A stretch of 64,000 nucleotides of DNA from Citrobacter arsenatis (GTDB lineage Bacteria; Pseudomonadota; Gammaproteobacteria; Enterobacterales; Enterobacteriaceae), in assembly GCF_004353845.1 (NCBI RefSeq), contig NZ_CP037864.1:1488001-1552000 (forward strand), in the 5' to 3' direction. Numbering within the stretch: position 1 is the stretch's first letter; each line of letters begins with the position of its first letter. A program made the translations under genes and the position numbers. Positions 9,421 through 17,272 of the stretch are shown one piece after another. The notes under the pieces are model-generated. The model did no database searches. It was given only the letters and a program-made list of their open reading frames with translations, and was not told where the DNA came from.

Positions 9421-10554
9421 ATGTCATCATTAAATATCAAGCAAGACAACGTTTCGGAATTTACTGCTTATCCTCAGCCAACGGTTAACGCCAACGAAAT
9501 TGATTTAGTAAATCTTATCGAAATTTTATGGCGCGCCAGGACAAAAATAGTGGCGACCGTTTTCGCCTTTGCCTGCGCAGGTATTCTGGTTTCTTTCCTG
9601 CTTCCGCAAAAATGGACCAGTCAGGCAATCGTGACCCCCGCAGAACCGGTTCAGTGGCAGAGTCTCGAGAATACGTTGACCAAATTGCGCGTGCTGGATA
9701 TGGATATTAGCGTTAGCCGTGGTGATGTGTTTAACCTGTTTATCAAAAAATTTCAGTCGCCTTCATTGTTAGAAGAGTATCTGCGTTCTTCACCTTACGT
9801 TATGGATCAATTGAAAGGCGCTGATATCGATGAAATGGATTTGCATCGGGCAATTGTCAGGCTCAGTCAAAAAATGATCGCCGTTGATGCTAACCGTGAC
9901 AAGAAGAATGAAACTTCGCTGTATACCGCATGGACGCTGAGTTTTACCGCACCTCAGGCCGAAGAAGCTCAGTCTGTGCTGAAGGGATATATCCAGTATA
10001 TTTCTGATATTGTCGTGAAAGAAACGCTGGAAGATATTCGCAATAAACTGTCCATCAAAACCAGCTTCGAGAAAGAAAGGCTGGAGATGGATCGCGTCAG
10101 ACTCAAGAATCAACTGGAAGCAAATATCCAACGACTGAACTACTCGCTGGAGATAGCGAATGCGGCCGGGATTAAAAAACCGGTATACAGCAATGGCCAG
10201 GCGGTGAAGGATGACCCTGATTTCTCTATTTCACTTGGCGCTGACGGCATCGCGCGTAAATTAGAAATAGAAAAGTCAGTAACAGATGTTGCTGAAATTA
10301 ACGGGGAATTACGTAACCGCCAATATCACGTTGAGCAATTGTTGGCGATGAATGTGAGTGACGTAAAATTTACGCCGTTTAAATATCAACTTTCACCGTC
10401 TCTGCCAGTGAAAAAAGATGGTCCGGCTAAATCAATGATCGTTATTCTGGCAGCTTTGCTGGGGGGAATGGTGGCATGTGGCGGTGTTCTGTTGAACTAT
10501 GCCATGGTGTCACGTAAGCAAAAAATGAATTTTGTTGATCAGCAACTGGTGTGA
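9421..10554 (+). CDS. fepE: FepE, Wzz-family very-long O-antigen chain-length regulator
   Basis: A 377-residue inner-membrane polysaccharide co-polymerase of the Wzz family. It has an N-terminal membrane segment near residues 43-62, a long periplasmic coiled-coil-rich domain, and a second membrane segment near residues 338-360. Despite its name and position in the iron cluster, the Salmonella homologue sets very long O-antigen chain length rather than carrying iron. A 228-bp AT-rich gap separates it from entF, so it may have its own promoter. The next gene, fepC, converges from the other strand. Assignment rests on overall similarity and the two-membrane-segment layout. Confidence 0.9.
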   Translation: MSSLNIKQDNVSEFTAYPQPTVNANEIDLVNLIEILWRARTKIVATVFAFACAGILVSFLLPQKWTSQAIVTPAEPVQWQSLENTLTKLRVLDMDISVSRGDVFNLFIKKFQSPSLLEEYLRSSPYVMDQLKGADIDEMDLHRAIVRLSQKMIAVDANRDKKNETSLYTAWTLSFTAPQAEEAQSVLKGYIQYISDIVVKETLEDIRNKLSIKTSFEKERLEMDRVRLKNQLEANIQRLNYSLEIANAAGIKKPVYSNGQAVKDDPDFSISLGADGIARKLEIEKSVTDVAEINGELRNRQYHVEQLLAMNVSDVKFTPFKYQLSPSLPVKKDGPAKSMIVILAALLGGMVACGGVLLNYAMVSRKQKMNFVDQQLV

Positions 10555-10600
10555 TCAATGATCGTATGGTGGCCAGCAGGCCGCCATACGGTAAATCTTG

Positions 10601-11398
10601 CTATTTTTTGCGCCCAAGCGGCACTACTAGCGGCGTTCCGGCGACCGGATCGTCGATAATCATACAGCGCAGACCATAGATTTTTTCAATAAGCTGTGGG
10701 GTAACAATCTCCTTCGGCGCCCCCTCGGCAATAATTTTCCCGTCACGCAGCGCAATCAGATGCGTCGCATAGCGGCATGCCTGATTGAGGTCATGCAAAA
10801 CGGCGGCCAGCGTATAGCCTTTCTCCCGGTTGAGTTCACTCAGCAGCTCCAGCAGATCGATCTGATGGCTGATATCCAGCCAGGTGGTGGGTTCATCGAG
10901 CAGCATAATCGACGTTTCCTGCGCCAGCACCATCGCAATCCATGCGCGCTGGCGTTGTCCACCGGAAAGGGTATCGACACTTTGAGATGCAAGATGTGTG
11001 ATGCCGGTTGCCTGCATTGCATTGGAGACCGCGATTTCATCTTCATTGCGCCAGCGGGTAAACAATGGCTGATGCGGGTAGCGCCCACGGGCAACCAGCT
11101 CCTGTACCGTAATATCACCCGGCGTGGTGGCGTTTTGCGCCAGCAAACCTATTCTGCGGGCAACCTCTTTGCTGGCGTAGTGCTGAATGTGCTCGCCGTC
11201 GAGCCAGACCTTGCCATGCGCGGGCGTCATCAGACGGCTCAGCGTGCGCAGTAGCGTTGATTTCCCGCAGCCGTTTGGCCCGATAATTGCGGTGAAATGA
11301 CCGTCGGGAATCGACACATTGAGGTTTTCCGCCACGGTAAATTTGCCATAACCCAGCGTTAACTGGTCGCCACGCAAACGGGCTACTGATTCGATCAT
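10601..11398 (-). CDS. fepC: Ferric enterobactin ABC transporter ATP-binding protein FepC
   Basis: FepC is the ATPase of the FepB-FepDGC importer at the cytoplasmic face of the inner membrane. The 265-residue product has Walker A GPNGCGKST (40-48), signature LSGGQ (144-148), Walker B IMLLDEP (164-170) and the H-loop VLHDLNQ. I start it at the ATG at 11398 (MIESVARLRG), which matches the family N-terminus and overlaps the fepG stop by 4 bp. The open frame extends further upstream, but that stretch lies inside fepG. It is the last gene of the fepD-fepG-fepC unit. Confidence 0.97.
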   Translation of the reverse strand: MIESVARLRGDQLTLGYGKFTVAENLNVSIPDGHFTAIIGPNGCGKSTLLRTLSRLMTPAHGKVWLDGEHIQHYASKEVARRIGLLAQNATTPGDITVQELVARGRYPHQPLFTRWRNEDEIAVSNAMQATGITHLASQSVDTLSGGQRQRAWIAMVLAQETSIMLLDEPTTWLDISHQIDLLELLSELNREKGYTLAAVLHDLNQACRYATHLIALRDGKIIAEGAPKEIVTPQLIEKIYGLRCMIIDDPVAGTPLVVPLGRKK

Positions 11399-12387
11399 TT
11401 TTTGCGGGACTCCTGAATTAACAAGACGATAAGATAAATACCGCCGAGGCTTACGGTGACAACGCCCACCGGAAGCTGATAAGGCATAAACAGCTGTTGG
11501 GCGCATAAATCCGCCATCAGCAGCAGCAACGCGCCGCACAGCGCCGACAGGGTTAATCCCCAGCGCGATGTGCCGCTTATCCGCCGCGCGATGTGCGGGG
11601 CGACAAGGGCAATAAACGAGATAGGTCCTGCCAGCGCGGTGGCGGCTGCGGTCAGTGCAACCGCAACCAGCATCATCATCAGACGCGAACGTTCGACGCT
11701 GACACCAAGCGCGCAGGCGCTGTCATCACCCATTTCCAGTAAACGCATCCGGCGCACCAGCAGCGTGGCGCACACCAGCATGATGATAATCAGCGGGGCA
11801 GAAGGCCAGGTCTTGGCCCAGGTCAGGCCATTGAGCGATCCGGCGTTCCACAGTCCGGCCGTCAGCGCGGTTTCTAACGATGCCTTCAGCAGTAGCCAGG
11901 TGTTGAACGCCACCAGCATGGCGCGTATGCCAATACCGATAATAATCAGCCGGAAGGTGTCGATACCATTGCGCCAGGCGAGCGCCCACACCACCAAAGA
12001 GGTCAGGATCCCACCCAGCATAGCTGCCAGCGCGATGGCGGTAAGATGTTGTCCGAACAGCACCATTGCCACCAGCACACCGCTCCAGGCCCCGGTATTG
12101 AAACCCATCACATCCGGGCTGCCCAGCGGGTTGCGCATCAGCGATTGGAATATTGCGCCGCTCACGCCGAGCGCCGCGCCAATCAATAGCGCCATCAGCA
12201 CGCGTGGTAAACGCCATTCGGTCACCACCAGCGTAATACTACGCGGCGCATCGCCGAGCAGGGCGGCAATAATTTGCTGGGTTTCCAGCGTAACGACGCC
12301 GCTGCGCAAACTCCATAAGCCAACGGCGAGACAACCTGCAACCAGCAGCAGGCTGCTGATTATCAGGCGGCGGGAGAGATGCATCAT
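11395..12387 (-). CDS. fepG: Ferric enterobactin ABC transporter permease FepG
   Basis: A 330-residue FecCD-family permease that forms the inner-membrane channel together with FepD. It is highly hydrophobic throughout and carries the family motifs RLPRVLMALLIGAALGVSG, FQSLMRNPLGSPDVMGFNTG and GPISFIALVAPHIAR, the last near the ATPase-coupling loop. Two consecutive ATG codons (12387 and 12384) could start it; the first gives the 330 residues of E. coli FepG. The start overlaps the fepD stop and the end overlaps the fepC start, so the three genes are translationally linked. Confidence 0.97.
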   Translation of the reverse strand: MMHLSRRLIISSLLLVAGCLAVGLWSLRSGVVTLETQQIIAALLGDAPRSITLVVTEWRLPRVLMALLIGAALGVSGAIFQSLMRNPLGSPDVMGFNTGAWSGVLVAMVLFGQHLTAIALAAMLGGILTSLVVWALAWRNGIDTFRLIIIGIGIRAMLVAFNTWLLLKASLETALTAGLWNAGSLNGLTWAKTWPSAPLIIIMLVCATLLVRRMRLLEMGDDSACALGVSVERSRLMMMLVAVALTAAATALAGPISFIALVAPHIARRISGTSRWGLTLSALCGALLLLMADLCAQQLFMPYQLPVGVVTVSLGGIYLIVLLIQESRKK

Positions 12388-13391
12388 GCGCCACCTCCGC
12401 GCGATTTACGGCGAACCAGAAAGATAAGCACCGGTGCGCCGATAAATGCGCTGACCACCGAAACGCGCAGCTCGCCGGGGACAATCAGGCGACCAATGAT
12501 ATCGGCAATCAGTAGCAGAGAGGGGGTTGCCAGCAGGGTAACGGGCAGGGACCAGCGGTGATCCGCCCCCACCAACCAGCGTGCCATATGCGGCATCATC
12601 AGGCCGATAAAGGCGATAGGGCCGACAATCGCGGTCGCACTGCCGCACAGTACGGTAATCACCAGCAGGCCAATAAACTGCGTGCGCGCAACTTTACTGC
12701 CAAGTGCGGTAGCGGTGTCGCTGCCGAGGCTCAGACTATTCAGTGCGCGGCTGAGGAACAGCGCGACAGCCGCAGCAATCAGTACCGGTATCAGTACCAC
12801 CTTCAGCGTTTGCAGGCTGCGGATATCCAGTGAACCGGCCTGCCAGAAACGCAGTTGATCGTAAACGTCCGGGTTGAGCAGGGCGATGCCGGTAGATAAG
12901 CCTTCCAGCACCGCGCCCAGCGCAACGCCCGCCAGCGTCAGACGTACCGGGCTTAACTGTCCGCCGCCCTGGCTGCCGGTAAATGCCACAATCAGTGATG
13001 CGACCAGCGCTCCACAAAAGGCCATCAGCAGTTGCTCTTGCGCAGAGGAAAAGCCGAACAGCGCGGCTCCCAGCACAATAGCGAAGCTGGCGCCGGCGTT
13101 GACGCCCAGAATACCGGGATCGGCGAGAGGGTTTCGCGTGAGCGTTTGCATGAGTGCGCCAGCCAGGCCCAGCGCACCACCTGCGAGCAGCCCTGCCAGC
13201 GTGCGCGGCAGTCGCGCGTCCAGCACGATGGTGCAATCTGCGCTTTGACAACTGCCGGTGAGCGCATCCAGCACCACGGAGGCAGGTAGCGATTTCGCGC
13301 CAATAACCAGACTTAATACCGTAGTGAGAACAAGGAATAACAATAGTCCGGGCACGGCGAAGGCGCGTGTCGCGGAGACAGAGCATGACAT
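12384..13391 (-). CDS. fepD: Ferric enterobactin ABC transporter permease FepD
   Basis: The partner permease of FepG, 335 residues, also of the FecCD family. Visible hallmarks are RLPRTLAGLLAGGALGLAG, the TRNPLADPG segment and GPIAFIGLMMPHMAR. The N-terminal hydrophobic segment (VPGLLLFLVLTTVLSLVIG) is the first of about nine or ten membrane spans. It is the first gene of fepDGC and diverges from entS across a 109-bp region containing a clear Fur operator, so import and export genes would be derepressed together under iron starvation. Confidence 0.97.
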   Translation of the reverse strand: MSCSVSATRAFAVPGLLLFLVLTTVLSLVIGAKSLPASVVLDALTGSCQSADCTIVLDARLPRTLAGLLAGGALGLAGALMQTLTRNPLADPGILGVNAGASFAIVLGAALFGFSSAQEQLLMAFCGALVASLIVAFTGSQGGGQLSPVRLTLAGVALGAVLEGLSTGIALLNPDVYDQLRFWQAGSLDIRSLQTLKVVLIPVLIAAAVALFLSRALNSLSLGSDTATALGSKVARTQFIGLLVITVLCGSATAIVGPIAFIGLMMPHMARWLVGADHRWSLPVTLLATPSLLLIADIIGRLIVPGELRVSVVSAFIGAPVLIFLVRRKSRGGGA

Positions 13392-13403
13392 ATCAACTTC
13401 CCT

Positions 13404-13428
13404 GATAATGATAGTAATTATCGTTATC
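13404..13428. promoter_or_regulatory. Fur operator in the fepD/entS divergent promoter
   Basis: Three overlapping GATAAT-type hexamers are visible: GATAATGATAG followed by AATTATCGTTATC. The site is midway between the divergent fepD (13391) and entS (13501) starts. It is a strong match to the Fur hexamer model and fits control of both transcripts by Fur. Confidence 0.88.
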
Positions 13429-13500
13429 GATCTTATTTGGATATGTTAGCATGTGCAGCCATCGAATGGATATTGAAAAAGTACCTGGTAAGGCTCTGTA

Positions 13501-14736
13501 ATGAATCGACAATCCTGGCTGCTCAATCTCAGCCTGTTAAAGACCCACCCTGCATTTCGCGCCGTCTTCCTCGCCCGTTTTATTTCCATAGTCTCTCTAG
13601 GACTACTCGGCGTGGCGGTTCCGGTACAGATCCAGATGATGACCCAGTCGACATGGCAGGTAGGGCTGTCGGTGACGTTGACCGGTAGCGCGATGTTTAT
13701 TGGCCTGATGGTGGGCGGAGTTTTGGCCGACCGCTATGAGCGAAAAAAAGTGATCCTGCTGGCGCGTGGAACCTGCGGTATCGGCTTTATTGGTTTGTGC
13801 CTGAATGCGCTACTGCCCGAACCGTCGTTACTGGCGATTTATCTGCTTGGCTTATGGGACGGTTTCTTTGCCTCGTTGGGCGTAACCGCTTTGCTGGCGG
13901 CAACGCCGGCGCTGGTTGGGCGCGAGAATTTGATGCAGGCCGGGGCAATTACCATGCTGACGGTACGCCTGGGGTCGGTAATTTCGCCGATGCTGGGCGG
14001 GGTGCTGCTCGCGACCGGCGGCGTGGCCTGGAACTACGGGCTGGCGGCGGCGGGAACTTTCATTACCTTGCTGCCGTTGTTGAGTCTTCCCACATTGCCG
14101 CCTCCGCCACAGCCGCGTGAGCATCCGCTGAAATCGCTGCTGGCAGCATTCCGCTTTCTGCTCGCCAGCCCGTTAATTGGCGGCATTGCACTGCTCGGCG
14201 GTCTGCTGACTATGGCGAGCGCCGTGCGCGTGCTGTATCCGGCGTTGGCGATTAACTGGCACATGTCGAGCGCGCAAATTGGTCTGCTGTATGCCGCCAT
14301 TCCTCTTGGCGCGGCGGTGGGGGCATTGACCAGCGGACAGTTGGCGCACAGCGTTCGTCCGGGACTGATCATGCTGGCATCAACCGTGGCGTCGTTCCTG
14401 GCTATCGGTTTGTTTGGCTTGATGCCCATCTGGCAGCTTGGGGTTGTCTGCCTGGCGCTGTTCGGCTGGTTGAGTGCGGTCAGCTCTTTGTTGCAGTACA
14501 CCCTGTTACAGACGCAGACGCCGGAAGCGATGCTTGGGCGAATTAACGGTTTGTGGACGGCGCAGAACGTTACCGGTGATGCGATTGGCGCAGCGCTGTT
14601 AGGCGGTCTTGGCGCGATGATGACGCCAGTTGCTTCGGCAAGCGTGAGTGGGTTTGGGCTGGTGATCGTCGGTTTGCTACTGCTGCTGTTGTTAGGAGAA
14701 GTGCGTCGATTCCGACAAGTGCCCGTGAATGTCTGA
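13501..14736 (+). CDS. entS: Enterobactin exporter EntS (MFS)
   Basis: EntS is a major-facilitator-superfamily protein that exports newly made enterobactin across the inner membrane. The 411-residue product is hydrophobic with about twelve predicted spans. It shows the MFS cytoplasmic-loop motif between spans 2 and 3 as GGVLADRYERKKV. E. coli EntS is a few residues longer. It is alone on its strand between the divergent fepD and the convergent fepB, with a REP-type repeat between its stop and that of fepB. Confidence 0.96.
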   Translation: MNRQSWLLNLSLLKTHPAFRAVFLARFISIVSLGLLGVAVPVQIQMMTQSTWQVGLSVTLTGSAMFIGLMVGGVLADRYERKKVILLARGTCGIGFIGLCLNALLPEPSLLAIYLLGLWDGFFASLGVTALLAATPALVGRENLMQAGAITMLTVRLGSVISPMLGGVLLATGGVAWNYGLAAAGTFITLLPLLSLPTLPPPPQPREHPLKSLLAAFRFLLASPLIGGIALLGGLLTMASAVRVLYPALAINWHMSSAQIGLLYAAIPLGAAVGALTSGQLAHSVRPGLIMLASTVASFLAIGLFGLMPIWQLGVVCLALFGWLSAVSSLLQYTLLQTQTPEAMLGRINGLWTAQNVTGDAIGAALLGGLGAMMTPVASASVSGFGLVIVGLLLLLLLGEVRRFRQVPVNV

Positions 14737-14755
14737 TCGCGTTGTGCTCTACGGT

Positions 14756-14790
14756 TGTAGGCCGGATAAGGCGTGAGCCGCATCCGGCAC
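14756..14790. repeat. REP element between entS and fepB
   Basis: A REP-type sequence (TGTAGGCCGGATAAG, then GCATCCGGCA) in which GCCGGATAAGGCG can pair with GCATCCGGC. It sits between two convergent genes, the usual location for these elements, where they may stabilise mRNA ends or bind gyrase or IHF. Confidence 0.85.
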
Positions 14791-14796
14791 TGACTA

Positions 14797-15753
14797 TTAA
14801 AAGAGATCCGACAGACGTTGCAGCAGCAGCGTCGCGCTGTAGTAGTCGAGACGGAAGGTTTCCGTACCCAGGGCGTAAACGCGTTTATTTTGCACGGCTG
14901 GCAGATGTGCCAGAAGCGGATTGGCATAAATGGCGTCAGCATCTTTGCTGTCACCAGCAAACAGGAACAGCGCTTCGCCGTTCAGGCCAGCCGCCAGGTT
15001 TTCACCGCCAAGCTGGATAATATCGTGGCGTTTGCCCTGACTCTGGCTGGTGTGCAAGTTGGCAGGCAGTGTTGCCAGCGTGAATCCTAACTGCTTCATC
15101 AGTTTGCCCTGTGCTGACTCAGGCGTCCACAGGTTGGCGCTATGCGCCGCAGCGGTATACACCAGCGCGCTGACCGGCTGCGGCGGCAGGGTGATGCGTT
15201 GCTTAACCGCCTGCAGTTGCTTATCAAACTCGGCAATACGGGATGCCGCCTGTTGTTCCTGACCGGTAATTTCACCTAACTGGGTCAGCAGCGACTGCCA
15301 GCTTTTGTCGTCGTAATTAATGATGAGCGTTGGCGCAATGGTAGACAGCTGATCGTAAAGCGCCAGGGCTGAATCCCCCCCGGTGGCGCTTATCAGAATC
15401 AGATCCGGCATTTGTGCCGCTACGGCCTCAGCGCTTGGTTCGCCGATATACAGGCGGCTCAGTTTGCGTTCTTTTGCCACGTCGCTCCACTGGCGTAAAA
15501 AGCCCTGCGCATCGCCGATGCGATTGTTAGGCGTAGTGGCACCGCTGGCGATGACCGGGGCATCAATCGCCAGCAGCGAGCCGGTAAGGGTGACGCTGGT
15601 GGAGACAATGCGCTGCGGCTTATGTTCCAGCGTATGCGTGCCACGACTGTCGGTAACCTGACGCGGCCAGTCGGCGGCATGACCTGAAGAAATTCCTGAA
15701 ATAGACAAACCTGCCAGTAAGAGCACGGTGCGGCAAAAAGAGGGGAGACTCAC
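14797..15753 (-). CDS. fepB: Ferric enterobactin periplasmic binding protein FepB
   Basis: FepB captures ferric enterobactin in the periplasm and delivers it to FepDGC. The 318-residue precursor has a signal peptide (hydrophobic TVLLLAGLSISGISSG, cleavage probably after HAA). The class III binding-protein fold follows, with RIVSTSVTLTGSLLAIDAPV near the N-terminus and ALGTETFRLDYYS near the C-terminus. It diverges from entC across a 187-bp region with two Fur-box-like sequences, one nearer each gene. Confidence 0.97.
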   Translation of the reverse strand: MSLPSFCRTVLLLAGLSISGISSGHAADWPRQVTDSRGTHTLEHKPQRIVSTSVTLTGSLLAIDAPVIASGATTPNNRIGDAQGFLRQWSDVAKERKLSRLYIGEPSAEAVAAQMPDLILISATGGDSALALYDQLSTIAPTLIINYDDKSWQSLLTQLGEITGQEQQAASRIAEFDKQLQAVKQRITLPPQPVSALVYTAAAHSANLWTPESAQGKLMKQLGFTLATLPANLHTSQSQGKRHDIIQLGGENLAAGLNGEALFLFAGDSKDADAIYANPLLAHLPAVQNKRVYALGTETFRLDYYSATLLLQRLSDLF

Positions 15754-15773
15754 GAATCAGCTTCCTGTTATCA

Positions 15774-15802
15774 GTATAAGTAATGCTTCTCATTTTCATT
15801 GT
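15774..15802 (-). promoter_or_regulatory. Fur-box-like sequence upstream of fepB
   Basis: Read on the minus strand it contains AATGAAAATGAGAAGCATT, with the AATGA.AATGAGAA spacing of degenerate Fur hexamers. It lies about 20-50 bp upstream of the fepB start. The match is weaker than the entC-side box, so this is a tentative call. Confidence 0.55.
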
Positions 15803-15893
15803 TAGCGGGCAAGGATGCAAGCCAAAGTCGCACATTGTGCTGCCACAAGAGTTGACATACCGCCGCTTTACTTTTAGGTTAGCGACCGAAAAT

Positions 15894-15912
15894 ATAAATG
15901 ATAATCATTATT
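15894..15912 (+). promoter_or_regulatory. Fur operator upstream of entC
   Basis: The core TGATAATCATTA exactly matches the centre of the 19-bp Fur consensus, with partial matches on both flanks. It lies 28-46 bp upstream of the entC ATG. A TTGACA at 15852-15857 may be part of a promoter, but I could not place the -10 with certainty. Confidence 0.85.
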
Positions 15913-15940
15913 AGAGCCTTTATCATTTTTGGAGGATGAT

Positions 15941-17116
15941 ATGGATACGTCACTGGCCGAGGAAAAAACGCAGACTATGCCGACGCTCGCTCCCGACAGT
16001 TTTTTCTTTATGTCGCCGTACCGTAGTTTTACGACGTCAGGATGCTTCGCCCGCTATGCGGAACCGGCAATTGATGGTGATTCGCCAGACAGCCCATTCC
16101 AACAAAAAATGCACGCACTGTTTGCGGATGCCAAATCGCAGGGCATCGCTAACCCCATCATGGTAGGGGCGATTCCTTTTGACACCCGCCAGCCATCATC
16201 GCTGTTTATTCCCCAATCGTGGCAGAGCTTCTCTCGCACGGCAAAGCAGCAATCATCACGCTACTTTAACGCGCATCAGTCGCTGAACGTTGTTGAACGT
16301 CAATCGATCCCGGAACAGGACTTCTTTGAAGATATGGTCGCCCGGGCGGCTGCGCTGACAGCTACTCCGGAAGTCGACAAAGTGGTGTTGTCACGCCTGA
16401 TCGATATCACCGCTGATGCCAATATTGACAGCGGGGCGCTGCTGGAGCGTCTGGTGGCGCAAAATCCGGCGAGCTACAACTTCCACGTGCCTCTTGAAGA
16501 CGACGGCGTATTGATTGGCGCCAGCCCGGAACTGCTGTTGCGCAAAGAGGGCGATCGTTTTAGCTCGCTGCCTTTGGCCGGTTCCGCGCGCCGTCAACCG
16601 GATGACGTGCTGGACCGTGAGGCGGGGATCCGCCTGCTGGCGTCTGAGAAGGATCGCCATGAGCACGAACTGGTGACGCAGGCGATGAAAAACGTTCTGC
16701 GCGATCGCAGCCGTGAACTGCAACTGCCTTCTTCTCCGCAACTGGTTACCACGCCTACGCTCTGGCACCTCGGTACACCGTTTGAAGGTAAAGCCAACGC
16801 GCAGGAAAACGCCCTGACGCTGGCATGTCTGCTGCACCCGACGCCTGCGCTGAGCGGCTTCCCACATCAGGTTGCGCGCAAGCTTATCGCCGAGCTGGAG
16901 CCGTTCGATCGCGAACTGTTCGGTGGCATCGTCGGCTGGTGTGATGCCGAAGGTAACGGCGAGTGGGTGGTGACGATCCGCTGCGCGAAGCTGCTGCGCA
17001 ATCAGGTACGTTTTTTTGCCGGAGCAGGAATTGTACCGGCCTCTTCCCCGGTGGCGGAATGGCGTGAAACGGGGGCCAAGCTCTCCACGATGTTGAATGT
17101 TTTTGGACTGCATTAA
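15941..17116 (+). CDS. entC: Isochorismate synthase EntC
   Basis: EntC converts chorismate to isochorismate, the first committed step of dihydroxybenzoate synthesis. The 391-residue product belongs to the chorismate-binding family, with FHVPLEDDGVLIGASPELLL, the PLAGSARR segment, HEHELV and a conserved C-terminal region (GGIVGWCDAEGNGEW, FAGAGIVPAS). I start it at the ATG at 15941 because GGAGG at 15931-15935 is ideally placed; a TTG four codons upstream overlaps that ribosome-binding site. It leads entCEBAH but is separated from entE by 156 bp, far more than the few bases I recall in E. coli. Confidence 0.98.
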   Translation: MDTSLAEEKTQTMPTLAPDSFFFMSPYRSFTTSGCFARYAEPAIDGDSPDSPFQQKMHALFADAKSQGIANPIMVGAIPFDTRQPSSLFIPQSWQSFSRTAKQQSSRYFNAHQSLNVVERQSIPEQDFFEDMVARAAALTATPEVDKVVLSRLIDITADANIDSGALLERLVAQNPASYNFHVPLEDDGVLIGASPELLLRKEGDRFSSLPLAGSARRQPDDVLDREAGIRLLASEKDRHEHELVTQAMKNVLRDRSRELQLPSSPQLVTTPTLWHLGTPFEGKANAQENALTLACLLHPTPALSGFPHQVARKLIAELEPFDRELFGGIVGWCDAEGNGEWVVTIRCAKLLRNQVRFFAGAGIVPASSPVAEWRETGAKLSTMLNVFGLH

Positions 17117-17144
17117 GCGCCTTGTGCATCAGGCTATTTTATTT

Positions 17145-17230
17145 GCCAGTTTGACCCTGGGCAGTGCTCACAATCCTCACGTACTACAAGTACGCTCCGG
17201 TTGCTCCGCGCTGTCCGTGTCCAAACTGGC
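17145..17230. repeat. 86-bp imperfect palindrome between entC and entE
   Basis: The ends GCCAGTTTG (17145-17153) and CAAACTGGC (17222-17230) are exact inverted repeats. The centre CGTACT-ACA-AGTACG (17180-17194) is another perfect inverted repeat with the same axis near 17187. The arms between pair only partly, for example CAG/CTG and GC blocks. A transcript would fold into one long interrupted hairpin. It is bigger than a REP unit and does not contain the REP core. It resembles ERIC-like or RIP-like intergenic mobile repeats of enterobacteria, but I cannot name its family. It lies inside the ent operon, so it must be transcribed through. Confidence 0.8.
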
Positions 17231-17272
17231 TGCAACAATATACGCCTTATTGACAGGCTCTAAGGAGCGATT

